This document shows, piece by piece, positions 17,267 through 25,524 of a stretch of 49,265 nt of DNA. Position numbers and translations under genes: made by a program. The stretch is from a bacterium (GTDB lineage: Bacteria > JAJRZV01), in contig JAJRZV010000065.1 of NCBI GenBank assembly GCA_024275095.1, positions 1-49,265 on the forward strand, written 5' to 3'. The notes beneath the pieces are model-generated. The model was given only the letters and a program-made list of their open reading frames with translations, had not been told where the DNA came from and ran no database searches. Position 1 is the stretch's first letter; every line of letters starts with the position of its first letter.

Positions 17267-19279
17267 ATGGAGCACCTCAAGCCAGGGGATGTTTTTCTCG
17301 ACACTTATGAAGTAAGGGAGTGTCTCTGGAAAAGCAAGAGCGAACTCACATTCCGCGTTAAAGATCTCATTTCTGACAAATCTTACGTGTTAAAAGCTTT
17401 CAAGGCTCAGGGAACCATTGATGAGGAGATACGATTTCGCAATGCCGTATCCCGCGCTTCTCGCATCTCTTCCCGACACGTGGCAGCAATTCATCAGTAC
17501 GGGGTTCAGGAAGGGTATTTATATTTTATTGAAGAGTTCATAGAGGGTGTACCCCTGTCCCAGCTCGTTGAAGCCAGGAAAGACAGGCCATTTCTTCCTG
17601 AAGAGGTGGAATCACTTATCAGCGACCTTATCGTGGCGCTGGATGCAGTGCATTCAGAAATTCCTCATTTATTAATTCACCCCGATAATGTGATAGTACT
17701 TGCTGACAGAGCCGTACTTACCGATGCCGGCAAAGCACTGGCGTTGCCTCCTGAAGTTGTGGTTCACAGTGAGGAAGAAAAAGGCCGCCCTCCTGTAATA
17801 TTCCCGCCTGAATTTCGAAACAATTCATCCACCATCACCACAACAGCAGACATCTACTGCCTGGGAGTGCTTCTGTACATGCTGTTCACCGGGGATTACC
17901 CTCGAGAAGCCGAGCCATCTATGCCCAGCGAAATCAATGAGGACCTCACTGTAGATGTAGATGATTTTGTACTCGGTTGCATGGCCGCCGAGACAAACAT
18001 GAGACCTGCCTCTACCAAACAATTTCTCGTTGCCTTTTACGAGCTTCTCGGAAAGGAAGCACCTTCAAGAGGCAGTGAAGCACGAGAGTTCAATATCGGG
18101 GAGATGCTCGTGGAGAAGAGTGCCGTAGAAGAAGAGGACCTGATGTCTCTTCTCTCAGATCTCACCGGAGAAGAAAAGAAAGAATTGGAGAAAGTTCCAC
18201 CTCCTGTTACGGTAGAGGAGCCGGAAGAACCTGAAATCGTAATATCACCCCCCCGTTCGAATGTTACTCTCATTGTAATATCTGCACTTATTTCTGCAGC
18301 TGTGGCAGCAGGGGCTGCTTATTTCGTGGTGAGGATGAAGTCAGCAGAGCGCTCGTCGATCTCACCGCCTCCCCCACCTGCAACAAATAAGATTGCAAAA
18401 GGTGTAACCGTACCGGTAAAACCATCGCCACTCCCTGGTGTGCCTCCATCAGCAAAACAGGCAAAGACTGTGGAACAAAATGTGCCTCCAAAAAGTCCTG
18501 CACCACTCACATCCGCGCCCGTTCCACTTACGAAAGAACAGAAAAAAAGTGCCGAAAAAAAACGGGAAGAAAAGGCGATCAAGACAGCAGCCATTCCCGC
18601 TTCCCGGAAGGGTGAAAAAAAACCAGCTCCACCTCCTCGAAAAAAACGGGTACACATACCTCCCGCCAAGAAAAGTGTAAAGAAAAAAAAGGAACCCTGC
18701 CCTAAAGGCATGGTTTTTATCCCTGGCGGGTCTGTAATTGTAGGAACCCCTCAGGATGACGAAATGTGGGACCCTACTGATTTATCTGCAAAAAAGGTTC
18801 ACTTAAAAGCTTTTTGCATAGATAAATACGAATACCCCAATAAAAAAGGAAAACTCCCGCAGGCCGCAGTAACCTGGTATGAAGCAAAAGAAATGTGTCA
18901 AAAAGAGGGCAAACGCCTGTGCACAGAAGAAGAATGGGAAAGAGCATGCAAGGGAGATAAATCTTTTAGATTTCCATACGGCAACAAATGGAAAAGTGCT
19001 TATTGTGTCACAGAGGATGCTCGGGGACGAGACCGCAGCTTGTATCCTTCTGGCAAGGCAAGACGCTGTGTCAGTCCCTTTGGGGTATATGACATGAGCG
19101 GTAATCTGGCAGAATGGGTCGCCGATATTTTCGAAAAAGGCCTTAATGATAGAACGGTAAAGGGTGGCTCTTACAAAAGACCCGACTATGCTGTTCGTTG
19201 TGCGTCGCGCATGAATGCCCCCCCTGATACCCGCGATGATGAAGTGGGTTTTCGGTGCTGCGCCGATACCGCAAAGTAA
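17267..19279 (+). CDS. Transmembrane pseudokinase with a C-terminal SUMF1 (FGE-like) domain
   Basis: 670 aa. Residues 1-265 have the Ser/Thr kinase fold: ATP lysine K43 (YVLKAF), a PE motif (FPPEF, about 180) and DIYCLGVLLYMLFTGDYP. The catalytic loop HRDLKPEN reads HLLIHPDN (134-141), so the catalytic Asp and Lys are gone; the DFG motif is DAG (D153). A transmembrane helix (333-356) follows, then a Pro/Lys-rich linker (about 365-475). A SUMF1 domain (478-668) has GMVFIPGG, RLCTEEEWERAC, GVYDMSGNLAEWV, GGSY and VGFRC. The paired catalytic Cys of true formylglycine-generating enzymes are absent after GGSY, so sulfatase activation is unlikely. Topology suggests a cytoplasmic kinase-like domain and a periplasmic SUMF1 domain. 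ATG 17267 fits the AGGAG better than GTG 17264. Confidence 0.85.
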   Translation: MEHLKPGDVFLDTYEVRECLWKSKSELTFRVKDLISDKSYVLKAFKAQGTIDEEIRFRNAVSRASRISSRHVAAIHQYGVQEGYLYFIEEFIEGVPLSQLVEARKDRPFLPEEVESLISDLIVALDAVHSEIPHLLIHPDNVIVLADRAVLTDAGKALALPPEVVVHSEEEKGRPPVIFPPEFRNNSSTITTTADIYCLGVLLYMLFTGDYPREAEPSMPSEINEDLTVDVDDFVLGCMAAETNMRPASTKQFLVAFYELLGKEAPSRGSEAREFNIGEMLVEKSAVEEEDLMSLLSDLTGEEKKELEKVPPPVTVEEPEEPEIVISPPRSNVTLIVISALISAAVAAGAAYFVVRMKSAERSSISPPPPPATNKIAKGVTVPVKPSPLPGVPPSAKQAKTVEQNVPPKSPAPLTSAPVPLTKEQKKSAEKKREEKAIKTAAIPASRKGEKKPAPPPRKKRVHIPPAKKSVKKKKEPCPKGMVFIPGGSVIVGTPQDDEMWDPTDLSAKKVHLKAFCIDKYEYPNKKGKLPQAAVTWYEAKEMCQKEGKRLCTEEEWERACKGDKSFRFPYGNKWKSAYCVTEDARGRDRSLYPSGKARRCVSPFGVYDMSGNLAEWVADIFEKGLNDRTVKGGSYKRPDYAVRCASRMNAPPDTRDDEVGFRCCADTAK

Positions 19280-19360
19280 AATTTATTTTTTACATTTTTT
19301 TCCATATTCTCTTCACAGAACATTTGAAAATGCAGCTCACATCAAGGAAAATGTATTATC

Positions 19361-20284
19361 GTGTGGGGGAAAATTCTGACGACACTTTTGATTGGAGGAC
19401 TCCTCATTGCAAGGGAGGGAGGACCTGCATTTTATATCGTTCAATCTGACGATATCGGCCCCTACAACAAAGCTGTTACCAGTTTCAAGGTTTCATGTGG
19501 TGGAGAGAGCCCTGTTTTTAATCTCAAAGGTAACAGAGGCGATGTAGACAAGGCTGTCTCCCATATAAGAGAAACGTCACCGTCGGTACTTGTGACAGTG
19601 GGCAAACTGGCAACCATTGCACTTGCTCAAAAAGTGAAGGATATCCCTCTGGTTTTCGGCCTCGTGCTCAATCCTCCTGAAGAACTGGTGAAATCCGGAC
19701 GTGTAGCAGGAGTCTCTCTCACTATTCCTGTGGGACGTCAGCTCGAAACCCTGCTTGATATTATTCCTAATGTGAAGGCAGTGGGAACCCTTTACAATCC
19801 CAAAAAATCCCGAAATGAAATCAAGGAACTGTTTCGCATCGCCAGAGAACGAGGCGTCAAGGTCGTCGCTTCACGCATAGACGAGCCTGACGATGCTCCC
19901 AGAGCAATAAGAGCACTGGTTGGCGAGATGGACGCGTTTTTGTTGTTACCCGACCCTACCGTTGCCAACAAGAAAGTATTTTTTCAATTACTTACATTTG
20001 TGGCTCAGAAAAAAATTCCTCTATGGACTCCCTCACGCGCGTTTGTGGAAGCAGGAGCACTGGTCTCACTCGCTCCCAGCTACGAAGGTATTGGAGAGCA
20101 ACTCTGCCGTATTGCCAAAAAAGTGGCACAAGGAACACCTCTTTCAGAAATCGGCGTTCAAAGTCCCGATGTATTTGAATTAACTTTTAACCTTAAAACA
20201 GCGGAACAGCTTAACCTCAATACATTACCCCTCGCAGCGGCGAAATACTGCGTAAAGGCACGATGCAAAATCAACGTATTCTAA
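19361..20284 (+). CDS. Solitary ABC-type substrate-binding protein (TrpX/ABC_sub_bind family)
   Basis: 307 aa periplasmic binding protein of the ABC_sub_bind type. A signal-peptide-like N-terminus (KILTTLLIGGLLIAREGGPAF) precedes a two-lobed fold with PSVLVTVGKLATIALAQ, IPLVFGLVLNP, TLYNPKKSRNEIKELFRIA, DAFLLLPDPTV and PLWTPSRAFVEAGALVSLAPSYEGIGEQ, all typical of the family. It starts with GTG 19361; an ATG at 19351 is out of frame. No permease or ATPase gene lies nearby. Instead its last 22 bases overlap a CpoB-like lipoprotein gene, suggesting an envelope role not tied to a classical importer. The ligand cannot be read from the sequence. Confidence 0.8.
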   Translation: MWGKILTTLLIGGLLIAREGGPAFYIVQSDDIGPYNKAVTSFKVSCGGESPVFNLKGNRGDVDKAVSHIRETSPSVLVTVGKLATIALAQKVKDIPLVFGLVLNPPEELVKSGRVAGVSLTIPVGRQLETLLDIIPNVKAVGTLYNPKKSRNEIKELFRIARERGVKVVASRIDEPDDAPRAIRALVGEMDAFLLLPDPTVANKKVFFQLLTFVAQKKIPLWTPSRAFVEAGALVSLAPSYEGIGEQLCRIAKKVAQGTPLSEIGVQSPDVFELTFNLKTAEQLNLNTLPLAAAKYCVKARCKINVF

Positions 20285-20976
20285 TAATTCTCTTAGCGGT
20301 TCTTATTTCCGGATGTGCCAGATACAAGGCAGAAGACGCCATGCTGAAAAGCATCCAGGAGAAAATGTCAGAAATGAACCAGCGAATGGAATCCCTTAGG
20401 CTAAAGCTCAAAGACCTTGAAGATGCAATTTTTATCCTCAACGACCGGGTAAAGGAAATGGAAAACAAGCAGGCCTTGCTTCAAAATCAACTTCAACGCA
20501 TTAAGGAGCACATGCTTGCATCCACACAACACCCGAAACAAAAGAAAGTGCAGGGCTCGAAACCGTCTTCGTCCCTCTCTGCTGCCAGCAAAAAAATCAT
20601 GTCCCCGGAGAATCTATATCGACGTGCATACGACCTCATCATGTCCACCAAATACGACAAGGCCATAAAACTGCTGCTGGAATTTCTTCAGGATTTTCCT
20701 CAACATTCACTTGCAGACAATGCTGCATACTGGTTGGGAGAGTGTTATTACACCCAAAAAGATTATGAAAGTGCACTCAACTATTTTCTCATGGTGATCG
20801 AAGACTATCCAAACGGTAACAAGGTGCCTGATGCTCTTCTCAAACTCGCTTACACGTATGAAAAACTGGGCAATATGGAAAAATCAAAATTTTATCTACA
20901 CAAGCTGCTCACAGAATTTCCTTTTTCTGAACCGGCAGAAAAGGCTAAAATTAAACTAAAAAAGAAGACACAGTGA
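20263..20976 (+). CDS. CpoB/YbgF-like lipoprotein with coiled coil and TPR repeats
   Basis: 237 aa. The signal peptide ends in a lipobox LISGC (Cys18), so it should be a lipoprotein. Residues 25-85 form a coiled coil (repeated KSIQEKMSEMNQRMESLRLK-type heptads), and 115-237 hold three TPR-like units (YDLIMSTKYDKAIKLLLEFL, LGECYYTQKDYESALNYFL, LAYTYEKLGNMEKSKFYL) ending FPFSEPAEKAK. This layout matches CpoB/YbgF, which links Tol-Pal to cell-wall synthesis, except that CpoB is usually soluble. The gene is not next to pal here; its neighbours are a substrate-binding protein and a LysM protein. Confidence 0.8.
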   Translation: MQNQRILIILLAVLISGCARYKAEDAMLKSIQEKMSEMNQRMESLRLKLKDLEDAIFILNDRVKEMENKQALLQNQLQRIKEHMLASTQHPKQKKVQGSKPSSSLSAASKKIMSPENLYRRAYDLIMSTKYDKAIKLLLEFLQDFPQHSLADNAAYWLGECYYTQKDYESALNYFLMVIEDYPNGNKVPDALLKLAYTYEKLGNMEKSKFYLHKLLTEFPFSEPAEKAKIKLKKKTQ

Positions 20977-20986
20977 GGTGAGGGTA

Positions 20987-22099
20987 ATGGTGAAAATCAA
21001 AAAAGCAATCTTATATATGAGCTTTATATTCGCGTCAGCAGCTTTGGGACAGATGGCGTCCGGACCCGTCTACATTGTCAAACGCGGAGACACGCTGTGG
21101 AACATTGCGGAGAGATTTCTCAATAATCCCTGGCTGTGGCCCAAGATCTGGGAACAGAACAAATATATTGAGAACCCTCATCTCATATTTCCCGGTGATC
21201 CCATTGTGCTGCCTGCCGAGGTGAAACCTGCTGTGGCGGCTGCTCCCGCTCCCGCGACTCAACCTGCTGCAGCCGCTGTGACAGCTCCTGCTCCTGCCAA
21301 AGTGGCAGCAGCTCCAGAAAAAGTCCCGGCAAAGGAAGCCCGGGCACCCTCACCGGTGGCCGTAGAGGTGGCAAAGCCTGCGTATGTATCCATACCCCAT
21401 GGATTCGTGGGAGAAGTCTTCAATTATCCTGCACGAAATTACCTGTCCTACCTGGCACCCACGAGACCGGAACCTGAAGGACGAATACTGGAAGCATGTG
21501 ATGAAATGAAGGGAATTCTGGGCGAAGGGGATACGGTGTACATCACATTTCGCGCGGGTGCGTCTCCCCAGGTGGGAAAGTTATATTACATCGTGCGTGT
21601 GGAAGATGAAGTCAGCCATCCGATAACACACAAAAAAATCGGATACAAAGTGAGAAAAGTCGGCCTGTTGAAGGTAACATCCCTCGAAGGCGAAATCAGC
21701 CGGGGCATAATCGAACAGTCGTATTATGAAATACAGCGAGGAGACCTTCTCGTTCCATACACCTCTCTGGGAGCTACCGTAACCATTACGAAGACAGAAC
21801 GTCCGCTAAAGGGTTACATTATCGCCTCCCCTGAATGGCGCAGGATATACGGTGAAGGTGACGTGGTATACATAGACCTCGGAAGCAACCAGGGTGTTCG
21901 AGAGGGCAACCTTTTTCTCGTGTACAGACCCGGAAAAACCGTTTACGATCCGCTAAACAAACGCAAAAGCATTCTTCCTGCGGAAGTAGTGGGAAAATTA
22001 GTGGTTCTCAAGACTTACGACAACATGTCCGTGGCGCTCATAACACGAAGCAAGACCGAGCTCGAAATTCCAGAGCACATCATGTCTGATTTTTATTAA
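20987..22099 (+). CDS. Secreted LysM-domain protein
   Basis: 370 aa. ATG 20987 has GAGGTGAGGG upstream and is preferred to GTG 20978. A signal peptide (about 1-25) is followed by one LysM peptidoglycan-binding module (about 28-76: YIVKRGDTLWNIAERFLNNPWLWPKIW, split here, to LIFPGDPIVLP). An Ala/Pro-rich linker (about 80-125) leads to a C-terminal region of beta-rich repeats such as EGDTVYITF, GKLYYIVRVE, GEGDVVYIDLG and GNLFLVYRP. The single N-terminal LysM with WLWPKIWEQN is typical of deltaproteobacterial envelope proteins of unknown function. It lies 10 bp after the CpoB-like gene and is probably co-transcribed with it. Confidence 0.85.
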   Translation: MVKIKKAILYMSFIFASAALGQMASGPVYIVKRGDTLWNIAERFLNNPWLWPKIWEQNKYIENPHLIFPGDPIVLPAEVKPAVAAAPAPATQPAAAAVTAPAPAKVAAAPEKVPAKEARAPSPVAVEVAKPAYVSIPHGFVGEVFNYPARNYLSYLAPTRPEPEGRILEACDEMKGILGEGDTVYITFRAGASPQVGKLYYIVRVEDEVSHPITHKKIGYKVRKVGLLKVTSLEGEISRGIIEQSYYEIQRGDLLVPYTSLGATVTITKTERPLKGYIIASPEWRRIYGEGDVVYIDLGSNQGVREGNLFLVYRPGKTVYDPLNKRKSILPAEVVGKLVVLKTYDNMSVALITRSKTELEIPEHIMSDFY

Positions 22100-22117
22100 A
22101 TTCCAAATTCTTATCCT

Positions 22118-23227
22118 ATGCTGGAAATTCGAGGACTTCCTCTCAAAAAGGCCTGGAAGGTATTTCTCCGGCTCCAGCGGCGCATTTACAGAAACGATTC
22201 CAACTGGGTGCCCCCTCTCGTTTCCGACAGAAAGAAATTCTTAAATCCAGAAAAAAATCCTTTTTTCGAACATGCAACAGCGGAAGCCTTTGCGGTATAT
22301 GACGATGCTGAACCCGTGGGAATGCTTTTCGCATTTGTGGACCACGATTACGTAGACTTTCATAACGAAAAGGCTGCACATTTTGGCTTCTTCGAGTGCG
22401 AAGATAATCCAGAGGCAGCAGCTCTTTTAATGGAAGCAGCCGAAGAATTAGCCAGAAAAAACGGAATGAAAGTCGTGAGAGGCCCCTATAATTTCTCCAC
22501 GAATCATGAATGCGGCCTTCTCGTAGACGGATTCGACGGTCCTCCAGTAATTCTCATGACTTACAATCCTCCGTATTACCGCACCCTTCTGGAAAACCTT
22601 GGCTACACCAAAGCCATGGACCTGCTGGCATATTACATTGAAGCACGCCCTGTTCCCGAGGGTTTGAAAGAAGCGGTGCATCGCGTACAGCAGAAGAAAA
22701 AAATCACCGTGCGTAATCCCTCAATGAAACGTTTCAATGAGGAGTTGGAAATAATTAAATTAATTTATAACGATGCGTGGAGTCGCAACTGGGGATTCGT
22801 GCCGTTGAGGGACAATGAATTCAACTTTATTGCGAAAGATTTAAAATTCGTACTCGATCCAGAACTTGTATTTATCGCAGAGATAGAAGGCGAGCCTGCA
22901 GGTTTCGCTCTCTCTCTTCCTGACTTTAATCAGGTTCTCATTCACATGAACGGGCGCTTATTCCCCTTAGGTGTATTCAAAGCTCTTTACTACCGCAAAC
23001 GCATAAACCTTCTGCGCGTGTTCGCTCTGGGAGTAAGAAAACAGGATCAGGATGTGGGATTGGGCGCTGTACTCTATTTTCACACGTGGGAGGCCGCTCT
23101 CAAAAAGGGATACAAAGGAGCGGAAATGTCCTGGATATTAGAAGATAATGAGCCTATGAGAAGAGGCATAGAGCTCGCAGGGGGACGGGTTTACAGAACT
23201 TATCGAATCTACGAAAAACAGGTTTGA
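22118..23227 (+). CDS. GNAT-fold N-acetyltransferase-like protein, substrate unknown
   Basis: 369 aa cytoplasmic protein that appears to hold GNAT-like folds. The N-terminal part has FLRLQRRIYRNDSNWVPPL, a common opening of this conserved family, then FFECEDNPEAAALLMEAAEELARKNGMKVVRGPYNFSTNHECGLL, read in pieces. The C-terminal part has VFIAEIEGEPAGFALSLPDFNQ and LGAVLYFHTWEAALKKGYKGAEMSWILEDN, the beta4/alpha motif A region of GNAT enzymes. The acetyl donor site is less clear than in classical GNATs. There is no obvious Shine-Dalgarno before the ATG, and only 18 bp separate it from the LysM gene. No neighbour points to a substrate. Confidence 0.65.
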   Translation: MLEIRGLPLKKAWKVFLRLQRRIYRNDSNWVPPLVSDRKKFLNPEKNPFFEHATAEAFAVYDDAEPVGMLFAFVDHDYVDFHNEKAAHFGFFECEDNPEAAALLMEAAEELARKNGMKVVRGPYNFSTNHECGLLVDGFDGPPVILMTYNPPYYRTLLENLGYTKAMDLLAYYIEARPVPEGLKEAVHRVQQKKKITVRNPSMKRFNEELEIIKLIYNDAWSRNWGFVPLRDNEFNFIAKDLKFVLDPELVFIAEIEGEPAGFALSLPDFNQVLIHMNGRLFPLGVFKALYYRKRINLLRVFALGVRKQDQDVGLGAVLYFHTWEAALKKGYKGAEMSWILEDNEPMRRGIELAGGRVYRTYRIYEKQV

Positions 23228-23242
23228 CGGTTTGTATCCCTC

Positions 23243-23271
23243 TTGACGCGCTGTCGGGAAGCTGCTACGTT
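23243..23271 (+). promoter_or_regulatory. Promoter candidate for thioredoxin
   Basis: TTGACG (23243-23248), 17 bp, TACGTT (23266-23271). The -10 is weak. The thioredoxin ATG at 23310 has a strong AAGGAGG upstream (23297-23303). Confidence 0.45.
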
Positions 23272-23309
23272 ATTCTGCAGTAATTTATGTACTACAAGGA
23301 GGCTGGAGA

Positions 23310-23636
23310 ATGGTACTTCACGTAGGTGATGGAGATTTTGAGAAGGAAGTCATTAACTCAGACATTCCTGTAATGGTGGATTTTTGGGCCACATGGTGCG
23401 CTCCATGCCGGGCAATTGAGCCAATAATAGAGAAACTTGCTCAGGAATACGAAGGAAAAGTGAAATTTTGCAAAGTGAACGTAGACGAGAGCAGGAAACT
23501 TCCTCTTGAATACAGTATTCGTTCCATACCCACCCTTCTCTTTTTCAAAAACGGAAGGGTTGTCAACTCCATCATCGGAGCCGTTCCGCCGTCCGAGATA
23601 AAAAAGGTTCTGGAGAATTTGCTCGGCGCGTCATAA
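23310..23636 (+). CDS. trxA: Thioredoxin
   Basis: 108 aa, standard length. The active site is WCAPC (Cys30, Cys33), the variant with Ala in place of Gly that is common in this family. FWATW, KVNVDES and the cis-Pro loop SIPTLLFFKNGRVVNSIIGAV are all present. It is a cytoplasmic disulfide reductant, with no signal peptide. It has its own promoter and strong ribosome binding site, and a dyad lies between it and the Rrf2 gene. No thioredoxin reductase is in the window. Its position before a sulfur operon is suggestive but may be incidental. Confidence 0.95.
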   Translation: MVLHVGDGDFEKEVINSDIPVMVDFWATWCAPCRAIEPIIEKLAQEYEGKVKFCKVNVDESRKLPLEYSIRSIPTLLFFKNGRVVNSIIGAVPPSEIKKVLENLLGAS

Positions 23637-23680
23637 ACTTCACCCCAAAATTCAAATGAACCTTTTGGAGAAAATTACTT

Positions 23681-23705
23681 ATTACGTTGCAGTCCAACGT
23701 TAATT
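23681..23705. promoter_or_regulatory. Imperfect palindrome upstream of the Rrf2 gene
   Basis: ATTACGTTG - CAGTC - CAACGTTAAT: a six-base perfect core (ACGTTG/CAACGT) extended by a one-base bulge to about nine-base arms. No T-run follows, so it is a poor terminator. It ends 22 bp before the -35 of the Rrf2 promoter and could be an operator or an RNA hairpin at the 3' end of trxA. Confidence 0.35.
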
Positions 23706-23727
23706 GAGATTTACACAGGGGAATTCT

Positions 23728-23757
23728 TGACGTTTTTAATAAGGTAATGTTATTGTC
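23728..23757 (+). promoter_or_regulatory. Promoter of the Rrf2/sulfur region, probably leaderless
   Basis: TTGACG (23728-23733), 18 bp, TATTGT (23752-23757). Only seven bases separate the -10 from ATG 23765, and there is no Shine-Dalgarno, so transcription should begin at or next to the start codon. Confidence 0.5.
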
Positions 23758-23764
23758 CTGTATC

Positions 23765-24241
23765 ATGATGAAACTAACCACGGAGGCGAAGTACGCAGTG
23801 CTTGCGCTCCTCGACATGGCACTTTACAGCGATGAAGGTCATACAACCCTTGCAGAAATCGCTGCGCGTCAGGGCATACCTCTACGATTCTTAGAGCAAA
23901 TTTTTCACAAACTTAAAAAAGCAGGAATTGTTCATGCACGCAGAGGTCCAGGTGGAGGATATGCCTTCAGCCGTGCCACATCTCAAATCACCGTGGGTGA
24001 TGTAATAGAGGCCATCGAAGGGCCCATATCTCTTTCCGGATGCCACGTGGCAAGCGAACAGAGCCTGCGTTCATGTGCCATCTCAGACAGGTGTTTGACC
24101 GACTTTCTCTGGGCCGAACTCGGCAAAATGATCAGCAATTTCTTCGATTCCATTACTATTGAAGATCTGTGCGAGAAACGTAAGCGCATCAAGGCTCCAC
24201 TTGCCGGTGATAGCAGCAAGGGTGGAGTGGAATGCGCTTGA
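23765..24241 (+). CDS. Rrf2-family transcriptional regulator with IscR-like cysteines
   Basis: 158 aa winged-helix regulator. The start is ATG 23765 or the adjacent ATG 23768; the frame could run to 23747, but this would include the -10 box. It begins MMKLTTEAKYAVLALLDMAL, the standard Rrf2 opening. The wing and recognition helix lie in IPLRFLEQIFHKLKKAGIVHARRGPGGGY. Three Cys (93, 104, 110) match IscR-type Fe-S ligands, here spaced Cx10Cx5C where IscR has Cx5Cx5C. The His ligand of IscR (CLTH) is Asp (CLTD). Its stop is 17 bp from threonine synthase, so it probably heads and senses for the sulfur operon, comparable in role to CymR; that role is inferred. Confidence 0.85.
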   Translation: MMKLTTEAKYAVLALLDMALYSDEGHTTLAEIAARQGIPLRFLEQIFHKLKKAGIVHARRGPGGGYAFSRATSQITVGDVIEAIEGPISLSGCHVASEQSLRSCAISDRCLTDFLWAELGKMISNFFDSITIEDLCEKRKRIKAPLAGDSSKGGVECA

Positions 24242-24258
24242 AGTAAGGAGGTGCCCCC

Positions 24259-25518
24259 ATGGGATTTGTAAAAGGCTTGCGTTGTAGAGAATGCGGGAAA
24301 GAATTTCCCAACGAGCCATTGCACGTGTGCGATATGTGTTTTGGACCGCTGGAGGTGGTCTACGATTATCAGCGTATTCGGGAGCACCTCAACCGTAAAG
24401 TCATTGCCAAACGCCCCCACAACATGTGGCGGTACAAGGAACTTCTGCCGCTGGACGGCGAACCGACTGTCGGACTGGAGGTAGGCTGGACACCTCTCAT
24501 TCGAGCTCACAATCTCGAACGATATCTGGGCGCCAAGGAAATATACATCAAAAATGATGCGGTAAACCATCCGTCACTCTCTTTCAAAGACCGTGTGGTC
24601 GCAGTGGCCCTATCCAAAGCCAAAGAATTCGGTTTCACCACTGTGGCCTGTGCCTCCACCGGCAATCTTGCCAATTCAGTGGCATCCAATGCTGCAAGTG
24701 CGGGGCTTGAAAGCTTTGTATTCATTCCGTACGACCTGGAGGAAACCAAGATCACAGGAACGTTAATCTATGGCTCGCAGGTCATTGCCATACGAGGAAC
24801 ATATGACGAGGTTAACCGCCTCAGCAGTGAAATTGCAGGTAAATACGGGTGGGCATTTGTAAACATTAACATCCGTCCTTATTATGCCGAAGGTTCCAAG
24901 ACCTTTGCTTTTGAGCTGGTTGAACAACTTGGCTGGAAAGCACCCCTTCATATTGTGGTGCCCATGGCAGGCGGGTCTCTCATTACAAAGATATGGAAAG
25001 CCATCCGCGAAATGAAGGAAGTTGGTCTCATCGACAAGTTCAATACAAAAGTATACGGAGCCCAGGCCACCGGATGTGCACCCATCACGACCGCTGTAAA
25101 GGAAGGCAGGGAACTCTTCAAGCCTGTCAGACCTAACACCATAGCAAAGTCCCTGGCCATTGGTAATCCTGCTGACGGTTACTACGCCATTAAAGCCATC
25201 AACGAGAGCGGCGGCTGGGCAGAAGACGTGAGTGATGAGGAGATTATTGAAGCAATGAAAATCCTGGCGCGCACTGAAGGGATATTTACAGAAACAGCAG
25301 GAGGAGTAACGCTTGGAGTGGCCATCAAACTCATGCAACAGGGCAAGCTACCCAAGGATGAACCCATTGTTATCAGTATCACCGGGAACGGACTCAAAAC
25401 CCAGGAGGCCCTGCAGGGGCACCTGGATACTCCACTCACCATAAATGCTAAGCTGGACGAGTTCGATGCCCTTTTAAAAGACATCAAGAGACAAAAAAAG
25501 GGTGCCTCTGCTTCCTGA
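24259..25518 (+). CDS. thrC: Threonine synthase
   Basis: 419 aa PLP enzyme converting O-phospho-L-homoserine to threonine. An N-terminal zinc-ribbon-like Cys set (C9, C12, C24, C27) precedes the fold-type II core. The PLP lysine is K110 in HPSLSFKDR; ACASTGNLANSVASNAA binds the cofactor phosphate, and ETAGGVTLGVA and SITGNGLKT are conserved near the C-terminus. RBS AAGGAGGTG lies upstream. It sits between the Rrf2 regulator and a cysteine synthase homologue, 6 bp apart. A threonine gene inside a sulfur operon is odd; a related phospho-amino-acid substrate cannot be ruled out. Confidence 0.88.
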   Translation: MGFVKGLRCRECGKEFPNEPLHVCDMCFGPLEVVYDYQRIREHLNRKVIAKRPHNMWRYKELLPLDGEPTVGLEVGWTPLIRAHNLERYLGAKEIYIKNDAVNHPSLSFKDRVVAVALSKAKEFGFTTVACASTGNLANSVASNAASAGLESFVFIPYDLEETKITGTLIYGSQVIAIRGTYDEVNRLSSEIAGKYGWAFVNINIRPYYAEGSKTFAFELVEQLGWKAPLHIVVPMAGGSLITKIWKAIREMKEVGLIDKFNTKVYGAQATGCAPITTAVKEGRELFKPVRPNTIAKSLAIGNPADGYYAIKAINESGGWAEDVSDEEIIEAMKILARTEGIFTETAGGVTLGVAIKLMQQGKLPKDEPIVISITGNGLKTQEALQGHLDTPLTINAKLDEFDALLKDIKRQKKGASAS

Positions 25519-25524
25519 AGGGGA

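Noticed and set aside
17267-19279. Active Ser/Thr kinase or formylglycine-generating enzyme
   Set aside because: The catalytic Asp of the HRD loop and the Cys pair of the SUMF1 active site are both missing.
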